A DNA stretch of 64,000 nucleotides from Warburgia ugandensis (lineage: Eukaryota; Streptophyta; Magnoliopsida; Canellales; Canellaceae). The stretch is taken from contig CP141128.1 in assembly GCA_035236585.1 (NCBI GenBank), forward strand, positions 26,255,618-26,319,617, read 5' to 3'. This document shows, in pieces, positions 46,985 through 59,471 of this stretch (position 1 is its first letter; every line of letters starts with the position of its first letter). The notes under the pieces are model-generated. The model did no database searches. It saw only the letters and a list, made by a program, of their open reading frames with translations, and was not told where the DNA came from. The position numbers were made by a program, and so were the translations under genes.

Positions 46985-47900
46985 GTTGAGAACAAAGGGC
47001 CTATTAAGAAGGGAATAGATTTCATCGATTAGATATATTGATGGATAGGATAGATATTATGGAAAGTCAATTATTTAGGATAATAGCTTCTAGGCAAGCT
47101 GTGCCACAACCTTAGTACCATAATAATTGTACCTATTTTGAGCATCCTTATCCCATTCCTTCATGGCCATCAAGCTCCAAATACAATGGTTATTAGCAGG
47201 AGCCAATGGATGCACATAATGCATTCACATACCCTAGCAATGACTACCATCCTGAGACAAATTATAATGGATGGGCTAGGAATCATGAATAATCATGGTC
47301 TTAGGATTACCGATATTATGAAGAACCACAATGGTCCCTCCCTAGTTAACACTACCATGATTATTAAGAATATCAACATCAATCATCATGGGTTCAACCT
47401 GCACATCCCTTTTTCAGACCCAAATGCCACAATAATACTAACCTTGCGAGTCATTTCCCTTACAACATGAAGAACCATCACTAGAAGAGAATATGCATTA
47501 TATTTATGAGATAATAGAACAAAGCATGGCTGCCATTGAAAAGGTAAATGAGGAAATGAAACAAGAGATGGAGGAATGGGAAGAGAAAATGAGACCAATA
47601 TGGGAAAGCACTAACAGAAACATTGCTGAATTGCTAAAATGGATTGAGGAAATAAAATAGATTAGGGATAATGAAGAGCCATTTATTACTGATAATGGGA
47701 TGGAATTCTCTTATAATTAGTTTAAGCTATAGAGTCCACAACCATCCATAGAAGTCTCAAACTCAGATCTACTCAAGCCATGTCTTATTCCTTATTATGA
47801 TTATGATGAAGAGACTTCCATTGATGAAGAGAATGAAGCCATAGCAACATCCAACCTAGAACCCCTAAAATTGTGTCCTGCTTATTTTTATTACTTTGAT
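46985..47900 (+). pseudogene. Decayed gag-like coding stretch of the Athila-like element
   Basis: In the frame through 47168 one reads PIPSWPSSSKYNGY, YPSNDYHPETNYNGWARNH, YYEEPQW and ASHFPYNMKNHH, close in style to the ETYNPGWARHPNLSW linker of the Athila-type gag. At least five TAG or TAA codons interrupt it, each of which would be CAG or CAA with one change. From about 47470 a shifted frame gives EEPSLEENMHYIYEIIEQSM and an acidic, probably coiled-coil segment (EKVNEEMKQEMEEWEEKM), then YYDYDEETSIDEENEAIA. No zinc knuckle, protease or pol follows. Gag-like origin is inferred from this resemblance and from position between leader and 3' untranslated region. Confidence 0.6.
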
Positions 47901-50493
47901 GAAGACACATGCTGGAGGTGAATGAGTTGTTGGAGAGTATTCCATTAATGAATAATTTTCAAAGGCAAGCAAGAGTAGAACCCCTCTAGAGCTTGAAATA
48001 TTAATTAAGCCTTGTAATTTAGAAAACGTATCTAATTGGGACCTACCAACCTTATTTGAACAAATATAAAAATTTAATGTAGTCCCATTTGAAACCTTAC
48101 TTATGCTAGTTAAATAGAAAGAAAAAGAGTTAGTTATGTACTAACTCTCTATCAAGGGTACACTTTATAAGATAATCATGGTTTAAGATAATTAGGCTCT
48201 AAGCAATACCATGTTCTCACCCTCTAGTAATACAAGAACCACCTTTTAGGAAAATGCAGAGTAAGCTTATACCCTATTTTAGGATAATGTAAGGGAAATG
48301 GAGATGATAAACTGAGTACAATGGTCAATGTTATCCCTAAATTTGATAAAAAAGACGTCCATTCAATCCTATATGGCCCAACAAACTTTAGATTCACGGT
48401 GGCTTACGATATCATCATGTTACGACCACCTCAATTTTCAAAGTGGAGGAATTATATTAACTACCATAAAATACTAAAAATGGGGGATCATCAATGTGGT
48501 CCCACTAAATTTAAAATTTTGGTGGTCAATTATGTCATAATGTTACCACCACGAAAAATCTCTTGGTAGAGGCAATATATAGACTACTGTGAGGTTATGA
48601 AGTGGAGTGAGAAATCTTGCTAGTTCATTGTTAGGGTTAGAACTAGGAGAATTGGTTGAACTAGCTAAGCCTAGGTTTAGATGGTTAGGTTAGTTTGTTA
48701 GGTCAGTTATAGGCCATGTCTAGTTGAAAGCGTTAAATTGAGTGCTCACTAGGAGGCAACCCAAGAATTTTTTATTTTTATTTTTAAAGTCTCATTATTA
48801 TGCATTACTCTTTCATCATTTAGGTGTCCTATATTTTAAAACATTGAGGACAATGTTTAGTTGAGATTAGGGGGTGTAGACATGAGAGTTCTAAGTTTTT
48901 CTTACATTTTTTAAAAAATTTTAAAAAAATTGATAAGTCCTTTATAAATATGAGAATTTAATTTTTCTACATATTCAGCTATCTTACAAACTTTAGCTTA
49001 TTAATAGAGTTGCCTACAATTAGTTCACTATTTTATTCTTTTTCTAAAGTGTCTCATGAAAAGTTAAACTTGGAATATTAATTGCACAAAATAACTATAT
49101 ATAGTTGAAGAGAAAAATATAACTTAGAGATCTTGGAGAAGATTTGTGGAGACTTATAACTCAAGCAAGTTTTGAGCTATTCTTCTTTTTCAGAGGGTTA
49201 TACATAAATTCAAAATTTTCTTTAGCCGACATTATTTCTTAGTTAGTATCATTATTCTTCGTCTTCGTCAACTATTGAGAAATCACATAAGCTTATGCCA
49301 TGTATGTCTTCAATTTATGATCATCTTTAAGTCACATAAAACCTAGAAAATGATAAAGGCCATCCTTGGTAAAACCCAAGGCCTTTAGCCTTCCTCGTAT
49401 TATTTTTTGCTAGTTAGCCCATTAAGCCTTTAAAATAATAGCCTTTTCTTTTAGCCAAACAACCTTTACCAATATTGAACCCCAATATATATCCATTTCT
49501 CATTTGTTTTGAAAATATGTAGAGAATATTGAAAGACATCTTTGGAAAAAGTATGAAAAATACAATTCAAGAGATGAACATTAAGGTGAAAAGGAAGAAA
49601 ATTTCCAATAAGGCTATATAAAGTCAAGTGAAAAGGAAAATAAAAAATGGCCAATGAAAAATAAGAACATTCACCATTGTGAGGAAAATGGAAAAAGTTG
49701 TGAATACACTAATAAAAGAGCTTTACATATTTTTTAGATAACCTTTATTTTACCTCTGTACCCGTTCTTTTAATGACCATTACCTAAGCCTACATTTCAT
49801 CCTAATAGAAGTCCTAACTTAATCTTGGGAGAAGTATGGCTTGGATATGGTTATAAATAAATAGGAAGTGTGATAAAGTGTAATATTCTTTATAGTTGAT
49901 ATCCTTTCATGAGACCATTATCATTCTTTCTAAGTTATCATTCTTCTATATGAAATATGTGATATTTTTGTATTTGATGAACAATATTCTACTCACATAT
50001 TAATGAGTGATTAAAACCTTTCTAAGTGATTTCTTTCTAAATGTCAAGTATATCCTATGAGAATTGAAGTCAAAGCATACATTTGGATTGTAATTTACAT
50101 TATGATTGACTTGAAAACTATAATTATATATCAGCTATAGCACACACTCACCTTCTAAAGTTTAATGAAATGATATGATATCTTTAACATAAGGGTAGAA
50201 TTTTGAGCTTTTTATTCTTCTCTAGTAGCAGACTAAAGTTAAATATTTAATATGAGCTTCAAAGAAGAAAATTTTCTCAGATGAATAAAGGACTTTCATA
50301 AAAAAAATTTGTGAATTTTGTGAGTATATTCACTGAAAGCCTCAAGAGTCATAGGTCATCCACTAGGAGTAACCTAGGGCTTCAAGGGCTTATTGCATGT
50401 GCTAAATGCAAATGTGAGTACCTACAAAAGTGGCACTTTGTATCAGGTTTTATAACATGATTTTTCACATGTTTTGCTTGAAACTTGAAAAAT
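47901..50493 (+). other. 3' untranslated region of the Athila-like element
   Basis: No gene. At 48376-48570 an imperfect duplication of about 124 bp (GGCCCAACAAACTTTAGATT and GGTCCCACTAAATTTAAAAT) is seen. The landmarks AGGAGGCAACCCAAGAA (48751-48767) and GAGGACAATGTTTAG with a G-run GGGGGTGTAGA (48846-48880) are shared with the Athila-type element. The end (50320-50493) also matches it: CACTAGGAGTAACCTAGGGC, CAAGGGCTTATTGCATGTGC and GTGAGTACCTAC. Confidence 0.75.
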
Positions 50494-50506
50494 GTTGGTT
50501 GGGGTG
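50494..50506 (+). other. Polypurine tract of the Athila-like element
   Basis: GTTGGTTGGGGTG directly before the 3' LTR start TGATAAGTGTC. It is the counterpart of CTGGTTGGCGGGTG in the Athila-type element. Confidence 0.75.
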
Positions 50507-51770
50507 TGATAAGTGTCTAATTTTGCATAAAAAAACCACTAAATTAGTTATTCATGTGTTATAACTTATAGGGGTAAATTAGGGTTTTTGACCAAAATTT
50601 GGAACATATGTATTTTTTGAACTAATGACTCAAAAATTTGATATTTTGTAGGTCTAGAGGATAATCCAAGGCAAGTATGTAACTAATCATTTTTAAAGAT
50701 TTAATTAGAGTTGTTAACTTTTGTAGAAACAAGATGGTGATCCGACAGCCAAGATCGATTAAGAAGAAAATGGAAGATCAAGAAAGATTGAGTCCAAGCC
50801 TAAAAGTCATCAATCCAACATGAGATGAAGGCCAAGATCATCTTTTGGACAAGATATGGATGCAATTAGATGAGCTAAATTTGGCCAAAGTGTGCTCAGG
50901 CATAAGCCATGCAAAGTCCACAACCTTTGCATGGGTTTCACTTAAGCCACTTAGCCATATTCAAGCCATAAATAAGAAGACAAGATACGAAGCCAAGCCA
51001 CCCACTAAAGCCAAGGAATTGAGCCATCAAGCTAAGCTAAGAGAGCCATCTAAGCAAAGCTAATGGAGCCCTCAAAGTTAGCCATCAAAGCCACATGAAC
51101 CAAGCTAAATGGAAGGCCGTGATTGATGGAGAACTTGAAGAATTATCCTATGAACTTATGGTTTTGAAGAGAATTAAGGAAAAATTCACTAGGATAAGGT
51201 GGCATGTGGACCAATAGGAAGAGACCCTTCTATTTTTCATGTTTTCTATGTTTTTCCCACCTTTTCATCACTTTCCACCTCACCTCTATGATGCAAAACG
51301 AATTTTACTTTTCATCAAGAGTCCCAACTATCTAAGACTCCTTTACCTTCTTAAACTCTAATTCAAACCACCCAACCAGCCCCAAATTCTTAGGAAATCA
51401 CTTAGCCAAACAAATTTTCCCATGACACCTCACTTTCCTAAATTTCCTACTCATCTCTTTCTGCCCACCTTCCCTTCTCTTTCTTACCTTATCAGCACTC
51501 AACCACTTTCCATAATTGAAGGGGGAAGATGCCTCCCCCCAAAAACAAGGCATCTCCCCACCTATTTGTACTCAAAAGCAGCCAATGTATCCCATCTTCC
51601 ATCTCTCATAAAACCCTAGGTGCCCATGCATCTTAGCCATCCAAATTACTTGTTTTCATCCCCACCATACGTCTAACTTAGGTCACCATAGAAAATATAG
51701 GAAAAAAAGTATAAAAACCATAAAAAAAACTAAAGTTTAGGCAACTCTCCTTTGGTAGGAAAAAGATGCC

Positions 51771-54700
51771 TGTGACAACCCTGGTTTTTGTAAACATTTT
51801 GTAATACATTTTTCAAAGGTAGGGTACCCTTAGTAGTAAAAATTCTTTTCTTTAAAACTTGTTTTAGAAAACCCAAGTCATCAATTCATATATAATATAA
51901 GTAGAATTTTGTATAAGATAAAATTCCATTGAAGGAATATACTTTTATCAAATTCCAGAATCCATCCAGTGATTCACAGTACAGCCCGGGTATTAGTAAA
52001 ATACTTGTCCAAATTACATAATCCAAATTTCAAACCTCACCATACATTAAAAACTCTCAATATAGTACAATGCTCGCAAATAAAAATAAAAATACATGTC
52101 TTTAAGGGATATACCTTGATTGATTATTCTTCCAAATCTTCTTAAGTCTTGAGCTCCTAATTCTCCTTTGTTTCTGAGATATTGTAAACATTGAAACATT
52201 AACAATATCTCAGCAAGCTATGCTTGGTAAGGGATTCAAGAAGGATAATAATTTGACAGTATAATCCTAATACTTCATAATACTTTGTCACATATGTACA
52301 TCCTTACACATTCATACGGTATATTGTGTATAGATATATACATACGGTGAAAACCATGAAAAATAGTTAATGTCTCAAAACATAATCATATCTAGCTTAT
52401 GTTGAGTTGATAAATCATACAGACTCTACTGGAAATACTCCCTCATTTGCATAGTATCGATAATCCATGATTATCAAGCATCTCATCATGCCATATCATA
52501 AGGCATTTCACTATGCCATATATCATAATGCAAAAATACTCAAAGGATTACTATGTTGTAGTCTAATCCACACCAGTGTGCTTAGATAACTGCTTTCATA
52601 CTCCACAGATACCTAGTGTGGAAAATCATCTACGTCATGTCTATATGGGTAGATAGACCATCACAGTGGTGGCCTTCCCATATTGCCCCACCACACATTT
52701 TGCTTCTCTTTGGGCATGGTATCATCATATATATCCCATTTCAGAGAGTGGGTGGCCAAACCCTACTACCCTCCTAGCATAGCATCTCAAGGCCTATGCC
52801 TATTTAAAACAAAACCACAAGTCTCCATGCTTGTATATAAAGTAATCTTTTTACTTATCAGATATCTTGTCTATTTATATAATCATCCTCATATTTTGGT
52901 ATTCTTATACTGAGGATAAGATTTCACTTCAAACTTAGGGATCATCATTTACAAGGAATGATACCCATGTTCATACCAGTTTACGGATCACCATTCTATA
53001 TAAATGATTCCCATGTATTGATTTTATACTTATTAGACAATCTGTTTGTTTACATAGGGCTGGAATGCCTTCTAATTCCTTATTTCACTTAGGGTTTTCC
53101 TCATTTCTAACTTAACCATTTCATATGTGTTTTGGTTGGATCATAAGTGTTTTCAATGGGTTTTATATAAGTATTTACATTATACTTGTCAACATTTCCA
53201 AACATAAGATTATGCATACAACATGTACTTCTCATGTAGATGCCTTCATAAAATCCTCTTACCTTCAAGTAATGATTCATCTCTTCAAATCATCTATGAT
53301 CTTGATTGACGTATGAAATCTGTAAATCTATACATACTGTCAATATTTATACAATCTAAATAATCCTATATTTTTTATCCTATCTATATTCTTTGTCTAA
53401 TCTTGTCCTTTGATATAAAGGATCTAGATCTTTTTTCCTATCATGATCTATCTTCCTCAAATAGTGTCTATCCTATTGATTAATAGATCTGATGGTTAAA
53501 ATGATCTTCTAATCTTTAAGATCTAAGTATTTTCTATTCTAAGTCTCTGTGTATTCCTTTCTTTCATCTTGATCTTTTATAGATCCTTTGATCAATAATT
53601 TATACTCGTTGATAAAGATCAAGGGCTTAGATCTTCTATCATCTAATCTTTCTTTGATCTAGGTTTAGTTGTTTGATCATCCCTAAGGAGGATGATCTTG
53701 GTTCTCTTCCTTAAATCATAATTGATTAAGGGTTTAGATCTTCTATTCTATTTGATCTAAGTTCAAGCTATATACATATATATTGTCATAAAGAAGTATT
53801 GATTTCCTTTTATTGTTCTTGATCATTCAAGATCTCATGGATATTGTTTGATCATCCTTATCTTACTTAAAATTTTTATTAGGATTAGATAATTTACTTA
53901 CCATTTATGCTCTTATTATTATTATTCAACCAGTTAATGTTTTGCTGGTTGAAGATAACTTATTTTAGTCTAAGTCTAGACTGCTCCTCTTATTTCTAGT
54001 TGGCTAAGGCTTACTAGCTAAATGGGTGAACACAAAGTGGTTACTTCAATCCACATGTAGGGTGGTGTTTAGACCTCACAAACGTCAATGGAAGGTAGGG
54101 GAAGAGCGAGGCTCTATTAGAAACCCCCTTAATAACCATGTTCAACATTCACTAGAGTGACCTTAGCTTAACCTTTCATAAGGTTCTTATGAGCATGTTA
54201 ACCCTAAGTACTCTTTCTAATTGATTTTAATTAAGTCCATGAACATTTAAAATTTCATTCATGGGGTTTATTATTCTCCTAGTTTGGGCCAAGGATGTGA
54301 TAATCCTTATATTGTCCTACTAACTATATCCCTTAGTAATATTAAGTCCAAGTCATTCACTCATCTTAATTGTCCATGAATCTTTATTTCATTAGACTTC
54401 ATTCTTGGTGATTTATGAATATTGCGACATAACCAATAATTAAAAAATTATATCTACTAACTTAAAGACAATTAAGATGCTTATACTATACTTTGACAAT
54501 TCAAATAATCATACACTTTAAATCATAAGAGAATTGTACATCTATATCATTCTAAGGGCATTCATACTCTAATATACTAACATGGATCCTAAGTTATAAA
54601 ATACATGAAGTTTTACTACTAATTTAATGGAATCATGCTTAAACTTCAAATTTAAACTAACATGGCTCTATGATAATTAAATCTATCAACCTAATATAAC

Positions 54701-56798
54701 AATGTAATAACACAGAACATAGCATGCTAAAATTTAAGAACTATCATACTTTATAACATAAATCACATTTACAATACTATTATCAAATAAAAGACAATGA
54801 AACTAATTAGATTAAGATTATTAGGAACATTTACTTATGATCCAACTATTAGATCTTAGATCTTTTCCTTTTAAATTAAGGTTTTAATTAATTTTAGGAC
54901 TTTTACTTCATTAAGGTCCAAGATCATAGTCCTTTGTTTTTGGTCATATTCAATCTATGATTTCGATGCATTCCACCATAATATCATTCATTCAATCCAT
55001 CCTAAGGTTCTAATCATACTTGATCTTATTGATCAAGTGGGTCCCTTTGTATTTTTAAGGTTTTTCTGCCATAAAGGATAGATCTCTCAATTAATCTTAG
55101 ATCTGTCCAAATAAATCATGGATACCACTTGATTTCAACACTATATCATCAATAAATCAGATCCCCAAGATTTGATCATCTTAGATCTTGAAGATCATGA
55201 AAATTAGAAACTTAATTCTTGAAAATAGAAAGTTTCTAGAATGTTTTTATCAATATTATGGTTTCAGAAGAAAATAGGCATTATAAGCTTTCCATAGTTT
55301 CTTTTCGATCTCAAATTGGAGTCCAAATGACTCTAAAATTGAACTGTGAAGTTCACAGTCATTCCTAGGGTCTAAATTTGATCTCGACCTAGTGGAACTG
55401 ATAGCCAGATCAATCGGGTGGAAAAGTCGCTACGCCTCCATCACCTGTATGCACGCATGATGCCCTCCCCTGGGACCGGCGCTATTGTGCAGCCGTTCCG
55501 TCGGAACAGCTTCACACGCGGTGTGCGCATGCTGAAATGCTCTCACAGGGCGCATTTCCATGTGGCATTTCGCAACACGTCCCTATAGCCGATCCAATTT
55601 GGTAGATCAGACAGTTTGTTTTGGACTGTCCAATCAATCCTCTTCAATTTAGGGATCAAAACTTAATCAAAATTCATGAAATTTCTACCCTAGGGGTTTT
55701 GGACCCTTTTGGATCAATTGGATGGCTCAAATTTTCCATCTGAGTCCTCCATGATCCAGAATTGAAGGCTTCTGGTCCTTTATTTTTATAAATTTTAACC
55801 TAAAACTAATTACAAAAAAAATAAAATTACATAAAACAACATGAAATAAGTTCCACCTACCTGATTGGAGAAAAAATGTAGATTTGAAACCCAATTTGAA
55901 ATAAATACCCTTTGATTATAAGCTAGCCCGATAGTCGCTTGTTTTGTGATTTTTCCTTGATTGCATCATTGGATCTTGGAATTGATTTAGGGTTTTTCTA
56001 GATTAGGTAGTCTAGGATAATTTGATTGGTGTAATTTATGAGATTCAATTTAGAATAGAGTGCCTAATTGAATTTAGGTCTCTTGTTCCAATTAGAGAGA
56101 GGAGAGAGAAAGTGCAAGAAGGGAGATTTTTGGAAGTTTTAGAATTTTGGGAAGGAATCTTGATCTACTTTTTTAGAGTAAGCAAGATGATTTCATGGGA
56201 ATTTTAAGGAACATTTTTGGAGGTGTATTTTATGGATGTTTTTGAATTTTTCATAATTACTTGTAATAATCATGTTTTAATTCTTTTAAATCTTAAATTA
56301 ACATTGGATCCTCCACTACCACATCCTTCTCCATTAGCAGCTAGTAGTGGTTTGACCACTCATTACATGTTTTCTAGCCGTTGGATTCGTTTGTGGGCCC
56401 CACAGGGGTGTGAAAGGACCATTTTGCCCTTTTATGGAGAAAAATCCATTTTATTCTCCCGAGCTCAGAATTGAGTGTACAGTGCCGTTGGATTGGTATT
56501 TTTGAGTAATTTCTAAATATTGATGTCTTATATCTCAATTATTGTAAAATTACCATTTTACCCTTTTATTCATAAAAATGAAGAAAATTAGGCATTTTTC
56601 ATTTTAACTTAGAATTGAACGTACTTAGTGTCATTTCGATCGGTTTTTTGAGTACATTCATAATTTATAAGTTTTGAAATATGTTTTAATATCTATAAAA
56701 AGAGAATTCCCAATAACCTAATATTCTAGCCCAAAATTTTTGAAAATTCAAACTAAATTGATTTTCTCAATCAATTAACAAAATTTGGGGTGATTACA
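51771..56798 (-). mobile_element. Solo LTR of a Tekay-type element (5028 bp)
   Basis: It starts TGTGACAACCCTGG and ends GGGGTGATTACA, with perfect duplications ATGCC at 51766-51770 and 56799-56803. The arrangement of landmarks matches the 5165-bp LTR at 8502-13666: the CTCAGCAAGCTATGCTTGG site (52207), the TTGCCCCACC block (52683), the shared module (53955-54370) and the TGGTTTGACC block (56348). It is a related subfamily, clearly diverged from that LTR. Minus orientation. A GC-rich part with the hairpin CCGTTCCGTCGGAACAG lies at 55490-55510. No internal region is left, so it arose by LTR-LTR recombination. Confidence 0.95.
53955..54370 (-). repeat. Module shared between Tekay-type LTRs and Athila-type leaders, copy 4
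   Basis: GTTTAGACCTCACAAACGTC (54067-54086) and GAAGAGCGAGGCTCTATTAG (54101-54120) are identical to the Athila-type leader. Similarity covers about 53960-54330. The AGAGC/GCTCT stem is at 54103-54115. Confidence 0.72.
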
Positions 56799-57356
56799 AT
56801 GCCTCCCTCACTTTAGAGGGGCCATCCTCTTCCTACACTCTCTCATTTCTTGTTTGCCTTAAGGTTTCTTCTATTTTGGGTGCTGTTCTTCTTTCCCAAG
56901 GTTGGGATGTATCTCTTCAAGTGTTCTACACCTCACTCTTGCTTGCCTCCTTTTAATTCTTGTACTTTAAATTCCAGGTTGGTTCTCCTCCCGTTGTCCA
57001 TCCTTTGTTTTTTTATTTGATTTGTTTAAGTTCCTTGTTTACCTTGTTGAAGTGACTTTACTTGAAGCCTTAGATCCTAGAGTTTAAAGGCCACTAATCT
57101 CCTCTAGTGATAGCCAAGAGATAGTGCCCTTGAGATCAAGTTACTCTATAAAATCCTTCAAATCCATGCTTTACCTTTGCTCTTATTCTCCATATCTTGT
57201 TCTTGCTCTCATTTCGATTCACATGCTTTGTAACCTAGATTGGGATACATTGATGAAGAGGGAAGAAGTTTAGTTGGTTTATTATTTATTTTTTGTATGG
57301 TGCGCACATCCCTTGGAGGCTGCACACCTCACTTGTAAATTCCTTATTCAATCAAT

Positions 57357-58588
57357 GTATTTTGATGCCAAGATCTATACTTTTACATTCAGCCATGGAC
57401 TCTATGTGTTAAAATTACGTTAATCAATCATGTGTTTGGATGTTTTGATCTATGTTTAGATGTTTGTTTCTATATTTGGATGTTTGATCAATATTTAGAC
57501 ACCTTAAATCTATACTTTTGGATATTCAATCTATGTTTGATATTCGATTCTTGTATTATGTATGTTTGATATATATTTTGATGCTATGATGCATGACTAG
57601 TAAATTGTATAAGGTATAGAGGTACTTGAGATTTCATGTTTTAGATAGGTAGATGATGATGAATCTTGATGAGAGCTATGCTAAGAGGTTGTATAGGCTG
57701 GCCCGTTTGCCTCCAAACATTAAAGGTCTTAGATAACCAACAGCCAAAGAGTGGAATCTTTCAATTTTGTTGATCACGACACCCTTTCAATGTTAGACAT
57801 TAGCCCTGTGAAGATGTGGTGGTGAGTCCCTCTTAGGTATAGGTGGGCATGAGAGAGTGTGAAAATTGTAGCTTTAACACTAACATTATAATGAAATTGA
57901 TGCATGTTATTTTACTTGAACTATCAAGTTATGATTATTTCTCACATGTAGATAGAAATATTGAGATGCATGTTGTTTGAATGCTATTGAATGATGGTGA
58001 TGCATTGCATGGTACAACTAATAAGGAGTTAGCTATGAAGTTTTGTATGGATAGAAATGTGTACTTTCAAAACCATGTAGTATGTATGTATAGGGTGCAT
58101 GACATGATGCCGTAGATTTTGATTTTTTTAGTCCTACTTCTAATTGCTAGGTATGTTCGTATACTCAACCTAAAAAATTTATCCAAATCAATTCAAAAAG
58201 ATCATAAACAAGGAGTGAAAGACTTTAAAGAGAGGAACTGAAAAAGAAATGTGAGGTACAAGACATTTTGGAATTTATCTTTTTTGTATTTATTTTGATG
58301 ACTATGAATATAATCAAGGACAAAATGCTATACTATATTTTATTGGCTATTTCATTATAATTGGACTATGACTGAAAAATCTCAGGAATGCTTTTTTAAA
58401 ATAAAATGGAACTTAATGGGACATAGACACAAGTCTAGTGTTTTATCTTGTGCAAGTTATGGATGGTTAACACTGGGGATTTTTTAAATGAGTTTTTAAA
58501 AAGGTTCTCCCACATGATTTGTTTTATAAATGAAAATTTCAAAAAGCGGTCCTACCTTTCATAAAGAACTTTGATGATGATGATTGTG
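57357..58588 (+). repeat. Unassigned repeat flank, probably ending in a plus-strand LTR end
   Basis: 57360-57600 has GATGTTTGATCTATATTTGGATG-like irregular repeats. 58130-58588 resembles the last part of the 36169-38837 LTR (CTAGGTATGTTCGTATACTCA, GACTATGACTG, AAATGAGTTTTTAAAA). No gene is seen. The match is weak. Confidence 0.4.
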
Positions 58589-59265
58589 TGTTACAATCGA
58601 GGTTTTCAAAATACTTTTTGAAAACTATTTCAAAATTTGGGATATACCTTGTTTGAAATTCATTTCGAAACTAAACAGTAAAAAATAAAAAAATTTATCT
58701 GAAAGTTTTTCTAAAAATCCCGAGTGTCATGTTTATGCAAAACACAAGGATTTTATGGTGAAATGAGTGTCTCATTACTACTGAAAATCAAATAGAGCTT
58801 TCTCTATTTTTTGGAAATATGCGCATTTGACGCATACGTATAGAAATCTGATAAACAAAGCAAACAAATTTTTATTGTTTTGAAAACATATGCACAAAAC
58901 ATATCACTTTCCAGAACCTCCAGTCACAACCATATCACAACATATTCCTTAAATACAAATGAATCCACAACATGAAAGTAAATATACATTCTCATTTTGC
59001 ACAAAATCAAAAAGCTAATCTAAGGCTGCAATGCTCACATCGAGATATTGAAAATTCTCCATCTTTTGAAATTCCTAAGTCCATAGTTGCTCTCACATTC
59101 AACCTATTCATCTTTCTATTCTAATTCTTCAAATCTAAGATATTGTAAACAATTACAATGTCTTAGCAAGCTTGCACCTGTGTAGGTAGATTAAGTTGCT
59201 ATTTTGTCATGTAGTTCATGATTTACATAAATAAATGCATTTTGAGTATTTATCATACCTAAATA

Positions 59266-59471
59266 GAATTCATGATGTTTTCAAATAACTACTCATGTCT
59301 AAATTGGGTACGTAAATCATAGATCCATGAAATGGGTTTACATTTGAATTTCAATATAGTTGATGAATGAATTCATGTTGTTTTCAAATAACTACTCATG
59401 TCGAAATTGGGTACTTAAATCATAGATCCATGAAATGGGTTTACATTTGAATTTCAATACAGTTGATAAAT
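59266..59471 (+). repeat. Tandem duplication, period 103 bp
   Basis: GAATTCATGATGTTTTCAAA at 59266 recurs at 59369 with about four changes over the unit, so this is a fairly recent duplication inside the LTR. Confidence 0.92.

Larger units (their letters stand above)
42896..57356 (+). mobile_element. Athila-like element without pol, 3' LTR split by a solo LTR
   Basis: It has a 2732-bp 5' LTR (42896-45627), a tRNA-Asp-type primer site (45634), about 4.9 kb of internal sequence with only a decayed gag-like stretch, a polypurine tract (50494-50506) and a 3' LTR (50507-51770 plus 56804-57356) that lacks its last 0.8 kb. Leader and 3' untranslated region are similar to those of the Athila-type element at 16902-28810, including the GGAGGCAACCCAA and GAGGACAATGTTTAGTTGAG landmarks. 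No RT, RNase H or integrase is visible, so it would depend on enzymes from another element. The bases before it are AGATG (42891-42895), but the matching duplication is lost with the truncated right end. Confidence 0.85.
50507..57356 (+). repeat. 3' LTR of the Athila-like element, interrupted and truncated
   Basis: 50507-51770 aligns with 42896-44190. The alignment resumes at 56804 (after the solo LTR and its duplication) against 44195 onwards and ends at 57356, which corresponds to 44811. The last 816 bp of the LTR are absent, so no outer end or target duplication can be seen. Confidence 0.88.
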
